Positions 35,701-45,360 of a stretch of DNA of 62,000 nucleotides are shown piece by piece (the stretch's first letter is position 1; every line of letters begins with the position of its first letter). The notes beneath the pieces were generated by a model that was not told where the DNA came from, did no database searches, and worked only from the letters and a program-made list of their open reading frames with translations. Origin of the DNA: Phoronis australis (Eukaryota; Phoronida; Phoronidae). The DNA is taken from NCBI GenBank assembly GCA_002633005.1, contig NMRA01000048.1, positions 812,416 through 874,415 of the forward strand, in the 5' to 3' direction. Position numbers and translations under genes: made by a program.

Positions 35701-38700
35701 CTGTATTGCCATGTTTAGCTGACTAAAACAGAAATTGAATTGGGCCTCTCATAAATTGGTCTCATAGTAGTCCTTACTGTGATTGGATATCATTTCCGTT
35801 ACCAACTCAAGTCACAGGCTATCCATACACATGAGCCATTTTTAAATTTGCAATTTTGGGATCATTCGCTTACCCCTCGAGTCGCCGACAGTTTTGATGC
35901 TTTCATTGGCCCAAAATAGAATACTGTTGTGTAAGGAATATTAAGGGACGGTCAGTTTTTAGCCAGCTGGAAGGGTGAAATGTGGCTTTGAATTATTTCA
36001 ACTGGTTTTTACTTGTCTACAATTTGACAGGTTTATTAACAAGCTATTTCCCAACATTGGACACACCCTATTATTGATATTTTATGCAAACCTGTATGGC
36101 TAACATTGCAAAGAGCCTGCCACCCTCTGGAGACTTACAAGAGCACCCCCCTTTACTGCCATCTCAGTTGTTAGCTGAAGTATTGCTGTTGACCCCTCTC
36201 AAGACATTTAAACAAGCACTACAGAGCTACCTGAGGGAGGACTGACACTTCTTCATATGGCAGTTATTTTGTTGTCTGATGGATAAAGGACAGCCAAATG
36301 TTGAACAGGCCTGCTTTAGGACACTATACATGTGTAATCAGTGCTAAGCAGATATCAGTTGTTACTGTGTTATTAAAGACAGGATATAAGGTTTGAGTGA
36401 CTGATCACTACTGGTTTTCACACTAGTTAGGATAATGCCCTATTGTTATTGTGTTGTTGCATAACTTTTTTTTTCTTTTACAGTAATTGTCAACTTATTT
36501 TGCACAAAAATAATTAGACATTTTTTGTTTTTCTGTGGCTAGTTACCTTTTTGCAAATAATGGTTACTTTAGAAAAAGTTATTTTGTGATATCTACTCAT
36601 TGCAAACCATGCTTTTAATAGACTGAAACGTTATTAATCTTTACTTTTGTGGAGAACTGCACTTGTCAGCAATCTAAGCATCTGTCCTAAATAAGTAAAG
36701 AATGACCATAGCCAACAATCAACTCAGAAGGAGACAGTGGAATGGTGATGAGGTCATCACATTTTGCCACACATGACTGTTTCGTCTGATTTTTGTCTGA
36801 TATCTGAATTAAAAGTTCTTTCAATTATTTCACTTGTGTCTTCATTAAGGTTTTATGTCATTGGAGATCTCAATGTTCACTACAATTACGTAAGCTAATG
36901 AAGACTTTCATTGACTTTATAGCTGCATTTACAGGAGAGACAGCTGACCCAGCGTAGCTAACACGGAATTAGCTGCTCCGGTTCAAGTGTCTGTGTAAAC
37001 GCAACTGACACCGAGCAAGTGACACCGCAGCCAGCCGGCTAGTTAGTGAGTTATACCTCAGTGAGGTTATACTCAATCAGTTGCTCCAGTGTCAACTACA
37101 TCTCTTAACACAACTGTAGCAGGGCAAAAATGAATCACCTTTCAATGCACTTGCACAATAGTGTATATTTGGGTGATCAGCTGGCATTCCACATGGTTTG
37201 GACGTTTGCTATTGTTTATGCGAGCATGTGTAGATCGTCTTTGTGAAAGTGACTCATGCTGATCCAGTTTGCGATCTAATGTCGTGTAAGTGCGACATGA
37301 CAACTGACACAGTGACAACTGCCTCTCGTGTAAAAGCGGCTTATTAGTGTGTCACCTTTGATACAATTTTGATAAATAAGTGTAAGAAACAACACTAAAG
37401 ATTTGATGTAATCTCCCTACAAATCATGGGTCCGCTTTTTGAGTCCACACCAGTGCTTGTGCTGCTGATGCACGCCCTGCTGATCAAAATTTAGTTCATT
37501 AGCCCATCTCCACTGGTTCTTAACATTTTTTTAAACAGAGAAAGATTGATAGAAGGTTTGTCTTGGTTAAGGTAAACATACACAGCTGTTAAGGGACAAG
37601 ATGGGTGGCCCCAATGTCAAGTGAGGGGACATGGTAAAGATAACATGATAAAGATAACACTAATAGTAATCCCCTTTCTTCCAGGATCCAGGAGAAAATC
37701 CAATTAAGGATAAAACAGTACAGTGAGGCTCAAGGGAAAGTGGACAAGGAGGCGCGACATAGGCAAGGACAGATAGAAACGCTGATCAAACACAGATTTT
37801 CATGGTTGCTAAGGAATACTTCACTACCGTTTTATTTCAAAAACAAGGATCGAGAATCAAGAGGAAAGTATTCTGTGTTGAATCATACAGTTGTAGCATT
37901 TGTTCATCAATTGGATGGTTCACGCGATACAATGAAGTTGTGTATGGAGAATATAGCAGAGAAATTTACTTTGCCAATCTCATTAGTGACCTCTGGTGAG
38001 GAAAAAGAGATGTGGGATACGGCGACTAGTCAGAATAATAATTATCGGAATAAGTATGAGCTACACTGGGGCAGTGACACTTTTGGTATATGTGACAGTG
38101 TCGACAAAAAGTGTTCTTATGCTGCAATCTTCCAGGACCCGCTACAAAAGATGATTGAATTGTATAGTTACTGTCAAAAATTTGTCTCTGATGTCATATG
38201 CGTATTGGATGCAAATGCTATGAGTTTGCGCGACTGGATTCTACAGATGGGTAGCTTGACTTTCTATCAACTAACACATCAGCCTCATATTTGTAATCAG
38301 CTCTTTGCCATGGAGAACAACAGTGCAATAAACAGGCCAGCCCATGTGATACCATGCTGGTATAAACACAAACAGTATATGGATAATAATGTCACTAGAC
38401 AAGAACGCCATCTGGTGCTAGAGTATGTCATACAGAATATGGATAAGTGGTTGTCTGTGATAGGATTAAAAAGTGAAATGACGCTGTCTATGAAGACTTT
38501 CCGTCATGTGTATGGTGAGCCGTTCAGGGAGTGTCAAAGATATTATGACCGTGGTCAACTGAGGACTGAGCAGGAGATTTTGGTTGACAACCATGCTAAT
38601 AAGAATGTTGGCTTCCGCGGAAACGATGATGAAGCTTATGATGAAAATGACCCAGAAAATTTAAAACAGGATTTGAGTGTTTTAGAAGCAATATCTGAGG

Positions 38701-38774
38701 ATACGAGGATCTATCAAAAGGCCAAAAATATGTTCAAAATACAAAAACAGATGCTAACGAACAAGTTAAAATGA
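29654..38774 (+). CDS. Type II membrane sulfotransferase-like protein, 393 aa, two coding exons
   Basis: Exons 29654-29745 and 37685-38774 join at a phase-2 intron (GGG split, GTAAGT/TTCCAG) into one frame. Residues 1-7 are a short cytosolic tail, 8-23 (FWILVVVVIPATTVTW) a membrane anchor, and 25-70 a charged stem: the topology of Golgi carbohydrate sulfotransferases. The luminal part follows their layout. VVAFVHQLDGSRDT (about 100-113) sits where the PAPS 5'-phosphosulfate loop H-x-P-K-T-G-G-T would be. GSDTFGI precedes YAAIFQDPLQKMIELYSYC (176-194), in place of the 3'-phosphate motif RDP-x-x-R-x-x-S-x-Y-Y. MDKWLSVIGLKSEMTLSMKTF resembles the family's VVGLTE block. The loop lysine, the Arg residues and the Ser are absent, so it may be a pseudoenzyme. 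The family call rests on pattern similarity. Confidence 0.6.
32338..32379. repeat. Perfect 42-nt palindrome (20-bp arms, TT centre)
   Basis: ACATTTTGGAGGTGGGTATT, then TT, then its exact reverse complement. An RNA copy from either strand would form a 20-bp hairpin with a two-base loop. A further TTGGAGGTG lies 16 bases downstream, hinting at an earlier duplication. Confidence 0.95.
33760..33857. repeat. 33-bp tandem repeat, 3 copies
   Basis: GTATGTATTGTATAACTCAA and 13 more bases recur at 33760, 33793 and 33826 with one or two substitutions. Confidence 0.92.
34750..35242. repeat. 28-bp minisatellite split by an LTR insertion
   Basis: Six units of the type ACACTAAGTGTGAAACATAC plus GCAGGTTT run from 34750 to 34924. 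One further unit resumes at 35213 after a 288-bp insertion. TTACACTAA on the left and TGTGAAAGG on the right join into one normal unit if the insertion and one target copy are removed. Confidence 0.9.
34925..35212 (+). mobile_element. Solo LTR with 5-bp target-site duplication
   Basis: A 288-bp insert interrupts the 28-bp minisatellite and is flanked by TAAAT on both sides (34920-34924 and 35213-35217). It contains a perfect 10-bp stem (ACGTGACACG and its complement) near its left end, a TATA-like TTTATATAG at about 35104 and AATAAAG near its right end, in LTR order. The ends (TAGAGAATA and TATTGTCTA) are nearly inverted, though not the common TG/CA. A 5-bp duplication fits Ty3-type or BEL-type integrases. 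No internal region remains. A small DNA element is the alternative. Confidence 0.6.
36084..36245 (+). CDS. Unrecognised 53-codon open frame
   Basis: ATG at 36084 to TGA at 36245 encodes a Leu- and Pro-rich peptide with SLPPSGDLQEHPPLLP and TPLKTFKQALQSYLRED. The tail resembles the end of many LINE ORF2 proteins (SL-x-x-FK-x-x-L), but the rest does not. It could be a short ORF, a gene relic inside the intron, or a retroelement end. Confidence 0.2.
   Translation: MQTCMANIAKSLPPSGDLQEHPPLLPSQLLAEVLLLTPLKTFKQALQSYLRED
36925..37345 (+). mobile_element. MITE family B, copy 2
   Basis: The ends AGCTGCATTTACAGGAGAGA and TCTCGTGTAAAAGCGGCT are imperfect inverted repeats (about 22 of 26 positions). 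The interior aligns with the element at 8636-9085 in opposite orientation, through GTTCAAG, GAGTTATAC, AGTTGCTCCAG, ACATGGTTTGGAC, TTTATGCGAGCATG and GACTCATGCTGATCCAG. No coding capacity. Confidence 0.72.
37685..38774 (+). CDS. Sulfotransferase-like exon 2: stem and luminal domain
   Basis: It follows the acceptor CTTTCTTCCAG and supplies the third base of Gly31. The frame then runs 362 codons without interruption to TGA at 38772-38774. It carries the stem and the whole luminal domain, ending in an acidic stretch (NDDEAYDENDPENL) and a basic tail. The long uninterrupted frame argues that the gene is maintained. Confidence 0.7.
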
Positions 38775-38795
38775 ATTGTTGTGATGTTTGTTATA

Positions 38796-38801
38796 AATAA
38801 A
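38796..38801 (+). promoter_or_regulatory. Polyadenylation signal of the sulfotransferase-like gene
   Basis: AATAAA starts 22 bases after the stop codon and is followed by a T/G-rich stretch (TTTTGTTGCAGTTGTTTTTT), the usual layout of a cleavage site. The 3'UTR would be very short. Confidence 0.65.
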
Positions 38802-40278
38802 TTATTTTGTTGCAGTTGTTTTTTCAGTGTGTATTTCTTCTTGGTTAGATGGACAGGTGATGGGCTCATTCATGACCATGGTAATAATGAACTTCCTTTC
38901 TTTTCTTAGACACTAAAATTAGTAGATCAACAGATAAACCTAAATGCTTTGTTTGCTTTGTTCCTACTAAAGCAAAGTGAGTTGAAAAATATGTGCCTGG
39001 TTACTCCCGGTTTAGCTAGTCCTGTTTTGGAGATTTTCCCAAACAGCAAACGATGTTGATATCTGGCTAATATGAAAAGCTTGCATAAGAAAGTCCACAA
39101 CACTTTTTACACATTGTCAAAATTTGGCTTCAGATATTTGTTGGTGAAAACATTTCTCAGTGGATATTTATTGACCCTGTAATTCTAGAATTATCACTCC
39201 CCAAAATCTAAGTAAAGGCTGGTTTCCAATTAGGCAGGAGAATACCTCAGGTCTACCCAGGGGGTGACTTGCAGGCCCACTGATCACAGTGGTTTCCATC
39301 CCACTTCAGGCTGAGATTAAAATTAGGATGTGGCCAATCCCTGTATCCTGTAATTCCTTGAAGGGGGAACTTAAATAGTTTTTATTACTTTTAAGAGGCA
39401 TTTCATTATTGCTCATTTAAGAAGCAACTAATGAAAGTTCATTGCTCTGAAGACACAAACCATGTCTGACCTTTTCACAGGGTTGCTTTCCACACTTGAG
39501 TAATTATTCAAGCATCATTTAAGTAAACTAGTGTAAACATGTTCACATTGATGGCATTGGCCTATCCAAAACTGATAGTGACAACCGAAACTGCAACATT
39601 TTTTTGAAATTTCGTTTGTTTAATCTTTTAAAAGTGGTAAATACCCAACGAAGTGCATATTAAACTAAAACCATCTTTTTAGAAACTTTGAATCACTGTG
39701 AAATATCTATTTTTAGAAACATTTTTATTATGGAGTTTTTCCCTAAGATCATTTCTTTCACCCCAGGACAAAAAGTCCCGTAGATGGTTGTGTAACAAAT
39801 TATCAGAAATTTCCTTCTGAGCTACATATGAACATAGACTACAGTACTATAATCTATGATATGAATTATGTTTAATTTCTTAGAAATTAGAAGCAAGGAA
39901 ATTTAGTTTACATAAAGGTTAAAATTATCAGTTCTTATAGTACATTATTTTGTATGTTTGAATACTTGTTTGAAATTCTATTAGAGTGGCAATTTTTGTT
40001 TGATTTGGAAGTCTCTTATTTTATGACTATTTCTGAATACTGAATTTAATACTTGACCCCATTTTGAGTCCAAGTGCCTCAACTCTGCTGTTGCTACAGG
40101 CACATGAAGTTTATGATTACTCGGTCATATATATCCAGTGAAATTTCCCAACAAAATTCAGAATTTTCGGCATTTCCGGATTGTTACTCTTTTAGATAGA
40201 CCGAAATAAATTCGAAGGGAAAATCAGGGGAGGCTACCGGCGATGGAAGGGGCTTGACGCGCGGTCCCCTGTCAAGTC
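38802..40278. other. Spacer without recognised genes
   Basis: AT-rich, nothing definable seen until the GC- and CpG-richer patch at about 40200-40500. Confidence 0.5.
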
Positions 40279-40398
40279 ATGGGAGCGACACCTACAAGTA
40301 GAAATGATGACGAGGAAACTTATGTCACTACAGAAGAAAAAGCAGCGATTGAAGCGAATTTTGTCATTTCAAATTGGTGCAACCTTGCCTTGCTCTAA
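40279..40398 (+). CDS. Candidate first exon or short open frame in a CpG-richer patch
   Basis: ATG at 40279 (context GTCATGG) opens MGATPTSRNDDEETYVTTEE and continues KAAIEANFVISNW before a TAA at about 40398. The polar, acidic start and the CpG-richer surroundings resemble a 5' exon, but the only donor-like GT nearby (GTGCAA) is weak and no partner exon was found. Confidence 0.2.
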   Translation: MGATPTSRNDDEETYVTTEEKAAIEANFVISNWCNLALL

Positions 40399-41059
40399 TG
40401 TCCGACTCTCCAATGTTACTTCCCGTATAATCTCACGTCGCACAGACAATCCATTGCCGACACGCACATGCGCTGACACGCAAGCGCACTCATACCCACC
40501 TAACATCTAATGCATATTTGTATTGCTAAGAACCGTTGGCTCATTTAGTGTACTGCCTTGTACGTATCCTGACAGGTCGTGAATATGTATTTTGGCTTGA
40601 GTAACCAACACGAAGGAAGGAATACAGTTGAGGAAAACTGGAACAATAAATTATTCCACTCGATTCAGAACTGATGCACAAAAAATTGCGCCAGACAAGC
40701 AGCATCACTGTATATAGCGTCAGCTGCAGTACAATCCATATAAATGTACCTGCATATGCAATTGACAAAAACGTGTGTCAAATTAAAATCTGCTTGCACA
40801 CCATTAAAATATGAGTTCCGAGAAAAGTCATTTCGATTGATATATTCTGTATGAAAAATTTAATTCAGTGAACTCATTGGACATAAGGACAGCGAATGAC
40901 TTGTCGCAATGTTCTCCAACCTAAACACTGCTTTTGTGATTACGATATTAACAGTAAACAAATATCGGGAACCCCCAATGCAAATGTGATATGGTTGATT
41001 TTTTAAAACAATGTAGGAATCTGCCATCATGTAGTGACCATATGGTAGGATTTCACACT

Positions 41060-41508
41060 TCAGAACACCATACCCATAGCACCATGCTTCGTCAATTTTG
41101 CAACAGATTCTATTGACTGCCCTGTATAAGATATGCTCTGGCAACCTGCCATCGTACTGGACCATTTTCCGTGCCAAACATCCATCCCGTGCTGTGGTGT
41201 GGACCTATGTGCCTGGTCATGCCGGCGTCCAAGTGCTGGCGTCGAAGTGAATGAAAGAGCGGAAAAAATCACTGGGGCAGGCAACGAAAACAGCCCTCTT
41301 GAATCTGCACGTGTCCGACATCAAGCTTTTGACTACGACACTCTTACACCGTCAACATCAAACAGAGATTGTCTACCTATGGCGACAGGACCCGCCAGGA
41401 CCCAACAGCTTACGGGCAGCATCAGTATTGGAAGGTTGTGTCTCCAGTGCTGTGGTGAGACGATTAGTGCCGCCGCACATCATCTATGACCTTGTCTGCG
41501 ACAGGTAA
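41060..41508 (+). pseudogene. Retroelement RNase H domain relic
   Basis: Two overlapping plus-strand frames together give the order of an RNase H fold: ATDSI (about 41090), then in the other frame SGNLPSYWTIFRAKHPSRAV and VVWTYVPGHAGV, then back in the first frame VEVNERAEKI. TDS, PGHAGV and NERAD-type motifs are the catalytic and signature blocks of RNase H domains in LINE ORF2 proteins. The frame changes and a stop at 41248 show decay. No RT core was seen just upstream. Confidence 0.5.
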
Positions 41509-42338
41509 TTTTCAGGTAATTTGATAACAACTGTAAATTCCTAACCCGGCCCAGAGCCCCAGGAAAGCAATGTGTCCTATATATTGCTCGATTTAGTTTA
41601 TTAAGGAATAGAGCTAACATTTTATTAAGATATAATGCTTAATCTTCCTGTTGGTGATAATGGTCTCTGCAATCAAAACGGAAATTCCAGTCTATGTGCC
41701 TATACTTTTGCAAGAACAAATTCCGCTTAAGTTGCATTTGGCTGGTTTATGGCCAAAAACGAAACTCGAACTGGGTCTTTGTACTTTCATAAAATCTTTC
41801 TCGTGATATTCCCTACCGTGACATTTCCGTTACCAACACCGAAGAACATCGAAACCATCAGGGACTCAAGGAAGTGCTTCAGAACCTGTTACCCATGCCA
41901 AAGGGCGTCGTATGGAGGTCGCAAGCAATTGTTTAACTTGCGATATCCATGCGACGGGCGTAAAAACGTCGCATGGTTATCACCTATAGGACGCTATCAT
42001 TGTTTTCCTTTGTTGTGTCTTTGCTGGACAAACAATGGTTGCACAGATATCGTACCTTGGGCGCACATAAGCTAAATGCTTACCATTATCTTTATTATAA
42101 AAAATGAAAACAACGTGGACAATGAATACGCCTATCTACCGATATCTATGCGACGAACTTGCGACCTAGTTTCCCGTGGGTGGTGTCCGCCAACCCTAAC
42201 ATTGCGAATTCTGAAATGACGCATGTATGCATTGCAACGATTTAAGATCAGATTTTTCAAACTGTTTATTTTATTTTAAGAATAATATAAGAAGTGATAC
42301 AATAATTGCCCGCAAAAACTATAGGCAGGTAGATTAAA
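41509..42338. other. Spacer with a 10-bp perfect hairpin
   Basis: At 41947-41976 CCATGCGACG and CGTCGCATGG form a perfect hairpin around a 10-base loop, and related TCGCA motifs recur at 41910-42180. This looks like a decayed DNA element. Open frames here are not convincing. Confidence 0.35.
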
Positions 42339-42363
42339 AATAATAATAATAATAATAATAATA
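42339..42363. repeat. (AAT)n microsatellite, LINE tail
   Basis: About eight AAT units directly precede AAACTTTATTTGAAGAGG; on the minus strand this is the 3' terminus of the LINE. Confidence 0.9.
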
Positions 42364-42879
42364 AACTTTATTTGAAGAGGATAAAAATACAATAAATGTA
42401 AAACATGCTTTAGCCAAAGGCTAGTATCCAGCATGGTCCTCTGCAGCAAGAAATTAAATTAATTAAGTTAGATAAACAGATTAAATTAAGATACAATAAG
42501 ATACATTAAATAAAATAGTATTTAAAAATTGGATAAACAAGTTGAATTAAAGATAAATAAATAAATAAAAAGATTTTGGTAAATATATTGGAAAGACAAG
42601 AAGGAGGGACATCTATGACGACCACATGTAACTGATGAGGTGGTGTCTGAAATTATTATAACAATCAGCATCCTTAAGATTATTAAGCAAACTGTTCCAC
42701 TGTTTGATGGTCTGAATAAAGAAGGACTTAGAATAAAACGATGTTCTGCAAAACCAAATTGTTTGAGGCAGAAAATCTTGTCCTGATCTGGTGGCTATTT
42801 CGAACAAGTACGAGATTATGAGATAGATAAGTTGGTACATTACCGTGAAAGCACCTATGCATCATACACAGACGCCTAT

Positions 42880-43332
42880 AACACATATAATGACAATACA
42901 CAGGTAGATTAACACATATAATGACAATACGCAGGTAGATTAACACATATAATGACAATACACAGGTAGATTAACACATATAATGACAATACACAGGTAG
43001 ATTAACACATATAATGACAATACGCAGGTAGATTAACACATACAATGACAATACACAGGTAGATTAACACACACAATGACAATACGCAGGTAGATTAACA
43101 CATATAATGACAATACGCAGGTAGATTAACACACACAATGACAATACGCAGGTAGATTAACACATATAATGACAATACACAGGTAGATTAACACATATAA
43201 TGACAATACACAGGTAGATTAACACATATAATGACAATACACATGTAGATTAACACATACAATGACAATACACAGGTAGATTAACACATATAATGACAAC
43301 ACACAGGTAGATTAACACATATAATGACAATA
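42880..43332. repeat. 31-bp minisatellite, about 14.5 copies
   Basis: The unit ACACATATAATGACAATACA plus CAGGTAGATTA recurs with scattered A/G and T/C differences. It lies within the LINE relic. Confidence 0.93.
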
Positions 43333-45360
43333 AATATAAAAGGGATCATTACTAACACATAAAAATCACAAAAAAGATAATTTCTACGGTTTAACAACAT
43401 AATACACAGAATATTGAACGATGTCATGACAAATACAAATACACAGACGAACAAATACACTAGGTACTATGGTAAATAGAGGGGACATCAACATTGGGCC
43501 TTGAAGAGATGAACACGGTCTATGTGGTTGACAGGACATTTTAGAAAAAAAAATTTCAATACAATTGAAGGAGCCATATTTACAAACATTTGATACGTCT
43601 TGAAAATTATGTTGAAATTTCCAGAGTTAAAGAAAAGGCTAGCACGTAGTTGATTAAGATCTATTTCTTTGTGGTGATAGTTGTTTTACAAGTAGTTGGT
43701 GTGGATGCATGAAACTCAGACGACATCTGTTGGCAGCAAGTTTAACTGATTGCAAACTTTGTGCACTTTTAAGATTTCAAAAGGCTTGACATCCCACAGT
43801 TTGGTTTACATGTAATCCAAACAAGGCCATGCACATTTTTAAATGTTTGCAAAGCGGCGTCCTGAAATTGTTGAAGAGAAGGAAATCGGAGTAATTATTA
43901 ATATTGTGAAGGAGCTTATACACGTGTGTAAACAATAATGTGCTGTTTTGTAATATTTGAAAGTAGCATACGGCAGTTAAAGGGCACCAACCCCGGTTTT
44001 GTCTTATTAACAGATATTAAAAATGAAACAAAACAATGCTCTGTAACTCTCGACAATCTTCAAATGTTTCGTGCAAAATTTGGAAATTCCTTACAAAGTT
44101 TGCTAAGCAGGCAGCCGTGACCTACGTTTTAAGCGAGTTACGCGACAACTGTAGGCCACCCACCAAGAACCATAATATCCTACCTGTGACAAAGAATATG
44201 AGTCTTTATTTGAAACCTGCTTTTATTACTCACGTGGGACGCCAATGGTGCATGAGCAGATGACAGAATGAGGATTGGTAGAAATAGTAATTGCACCTGT
44301 TGTATATGATATCTGTGTAATCAAGATGAAATGAAAGCATTGTACAAAAGTTTTAAGTGATGGCTCGTGATTATCCTTGATAGAGCTTCGAAAGGATTTA
44401 AGATTTTTTTTATTTTTCAGGAGTTTGTCGCATTTACGGTGGCCCAACGATGTCACCGCGCGTTTCTTTTTTAATTGTCTCGGGATCTATGTCATCTTTG
44501 GGCCACCGTACGGAATGGGGTTTGAATGTCAATTTATTGTCAAGAATTATACCAAGAGTGTCAGTGAGAACCTTTTGAGGGACTAAATTATTGTCAAGGG
44601 ATAAACGTGGAGAAGAGGATGTTACATCACGGACCATTTATGGAGCAAATCGAGATAGTTTGGAGACGAACAAATTTTTCAGATTTGTCTTTGGATAAGG
44701 GATTAGAAGACACGAGCATCGTCTGCATACACATAACATTTGGAAAGAAGTGAGTCCAATATATTATGAATGAAAATTAGGAATCCTAGTAGACTCAGAA
44801 CACTGCCCTGAGACCCCCCGGAGTTTGTAAAACACCGTGGTTGTTCACTTGACAACCTACCCTCTACTCTGACCCTAAAGGAGCGACAGAAAAGATAAGA
44901 AGCGGGCAAGCGGAGAAAAGAGCTGGTGATTTCATAAAATTTAATCAAATGCTGAAGCTAAAACTAAAAAAGACGCACCTGACCTTGCCTTTCAGAAATT
45001 CAGAGTAAACACTACAGATAATATCAATTAACTAGGAAGCAGTACTTCTCCCAAGCAGGGGAAACCTTGAAAACAAGTTTGGATAGAGTACCAAGTGAAT
45101 GAATACCCTTAGCAGATGAATCTTTTTGTACACTGGAAACATTATCTCACGCAGTCCTCCAACTAGATGGAAAGCAACCAGACAATATTTTGTTGAAAAG
45201 CTTAACAGTTGGAACTGTTAGCGGCTGGGCACACATTTTCAGCATGGTGCTACTAGTTAATTTATCAGAAGCATCGCCCTTTTCGGTATCAGTTCCCTCT
45301 AACAGTTTTCTTACTTCGGCTAGAGTCACTTGCAGGTTGCAAAATTCAACCATGGTTTGA

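Larger units (their letters stand above)
29746..37684 (+). other. Sulfotransferase-like intron (7.9 kb)
   Basis: Besides the separately listed palindrome, two minisatellites, solo LTR, MITE and a 53-codon open frame, it is AT-rich sequence with no recognised exon. Stretches 29746-32337 and 32380-33759 show nothing definable. Confidence 0.55.
42339..45360 (-). pseudogene. Broken non-LTR retrotransposon (LINE) with AAT-repeat tail
   Basis: On the minus strand the pieces run in ORF2 order. 45353-45147 has LTVPTVKLFNKILSGCFPSSW (RT fingers). 44948-44703 has GGSQGSVLSLLGFLIFIHNIL and YVYADDARVF (palm with YADD). 44637-44434 has LGIILDNKLTFKPH. Near 43800-43600 there are further fragments. 42840-42613 has RTSFYSKSFFIQTIKQWNSL, the typical C-terminal block. 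The 3' end is at 42339-42363, an (AAT)n tail on the plus strand next to AAACTTTATTT. Stops and frameshifts throughout make it inactive. The order of motifs suggests a CR1/Jockey-type LINE. A 31-bp minisatellite has grown inside it. Confidence 0.72.

Noticed and set aside
40860-41177. 105-codon reverse-strand open frame
   Set aside because: It lies opposite the RNase H relic, which explains the open frame better; no domain of its own.
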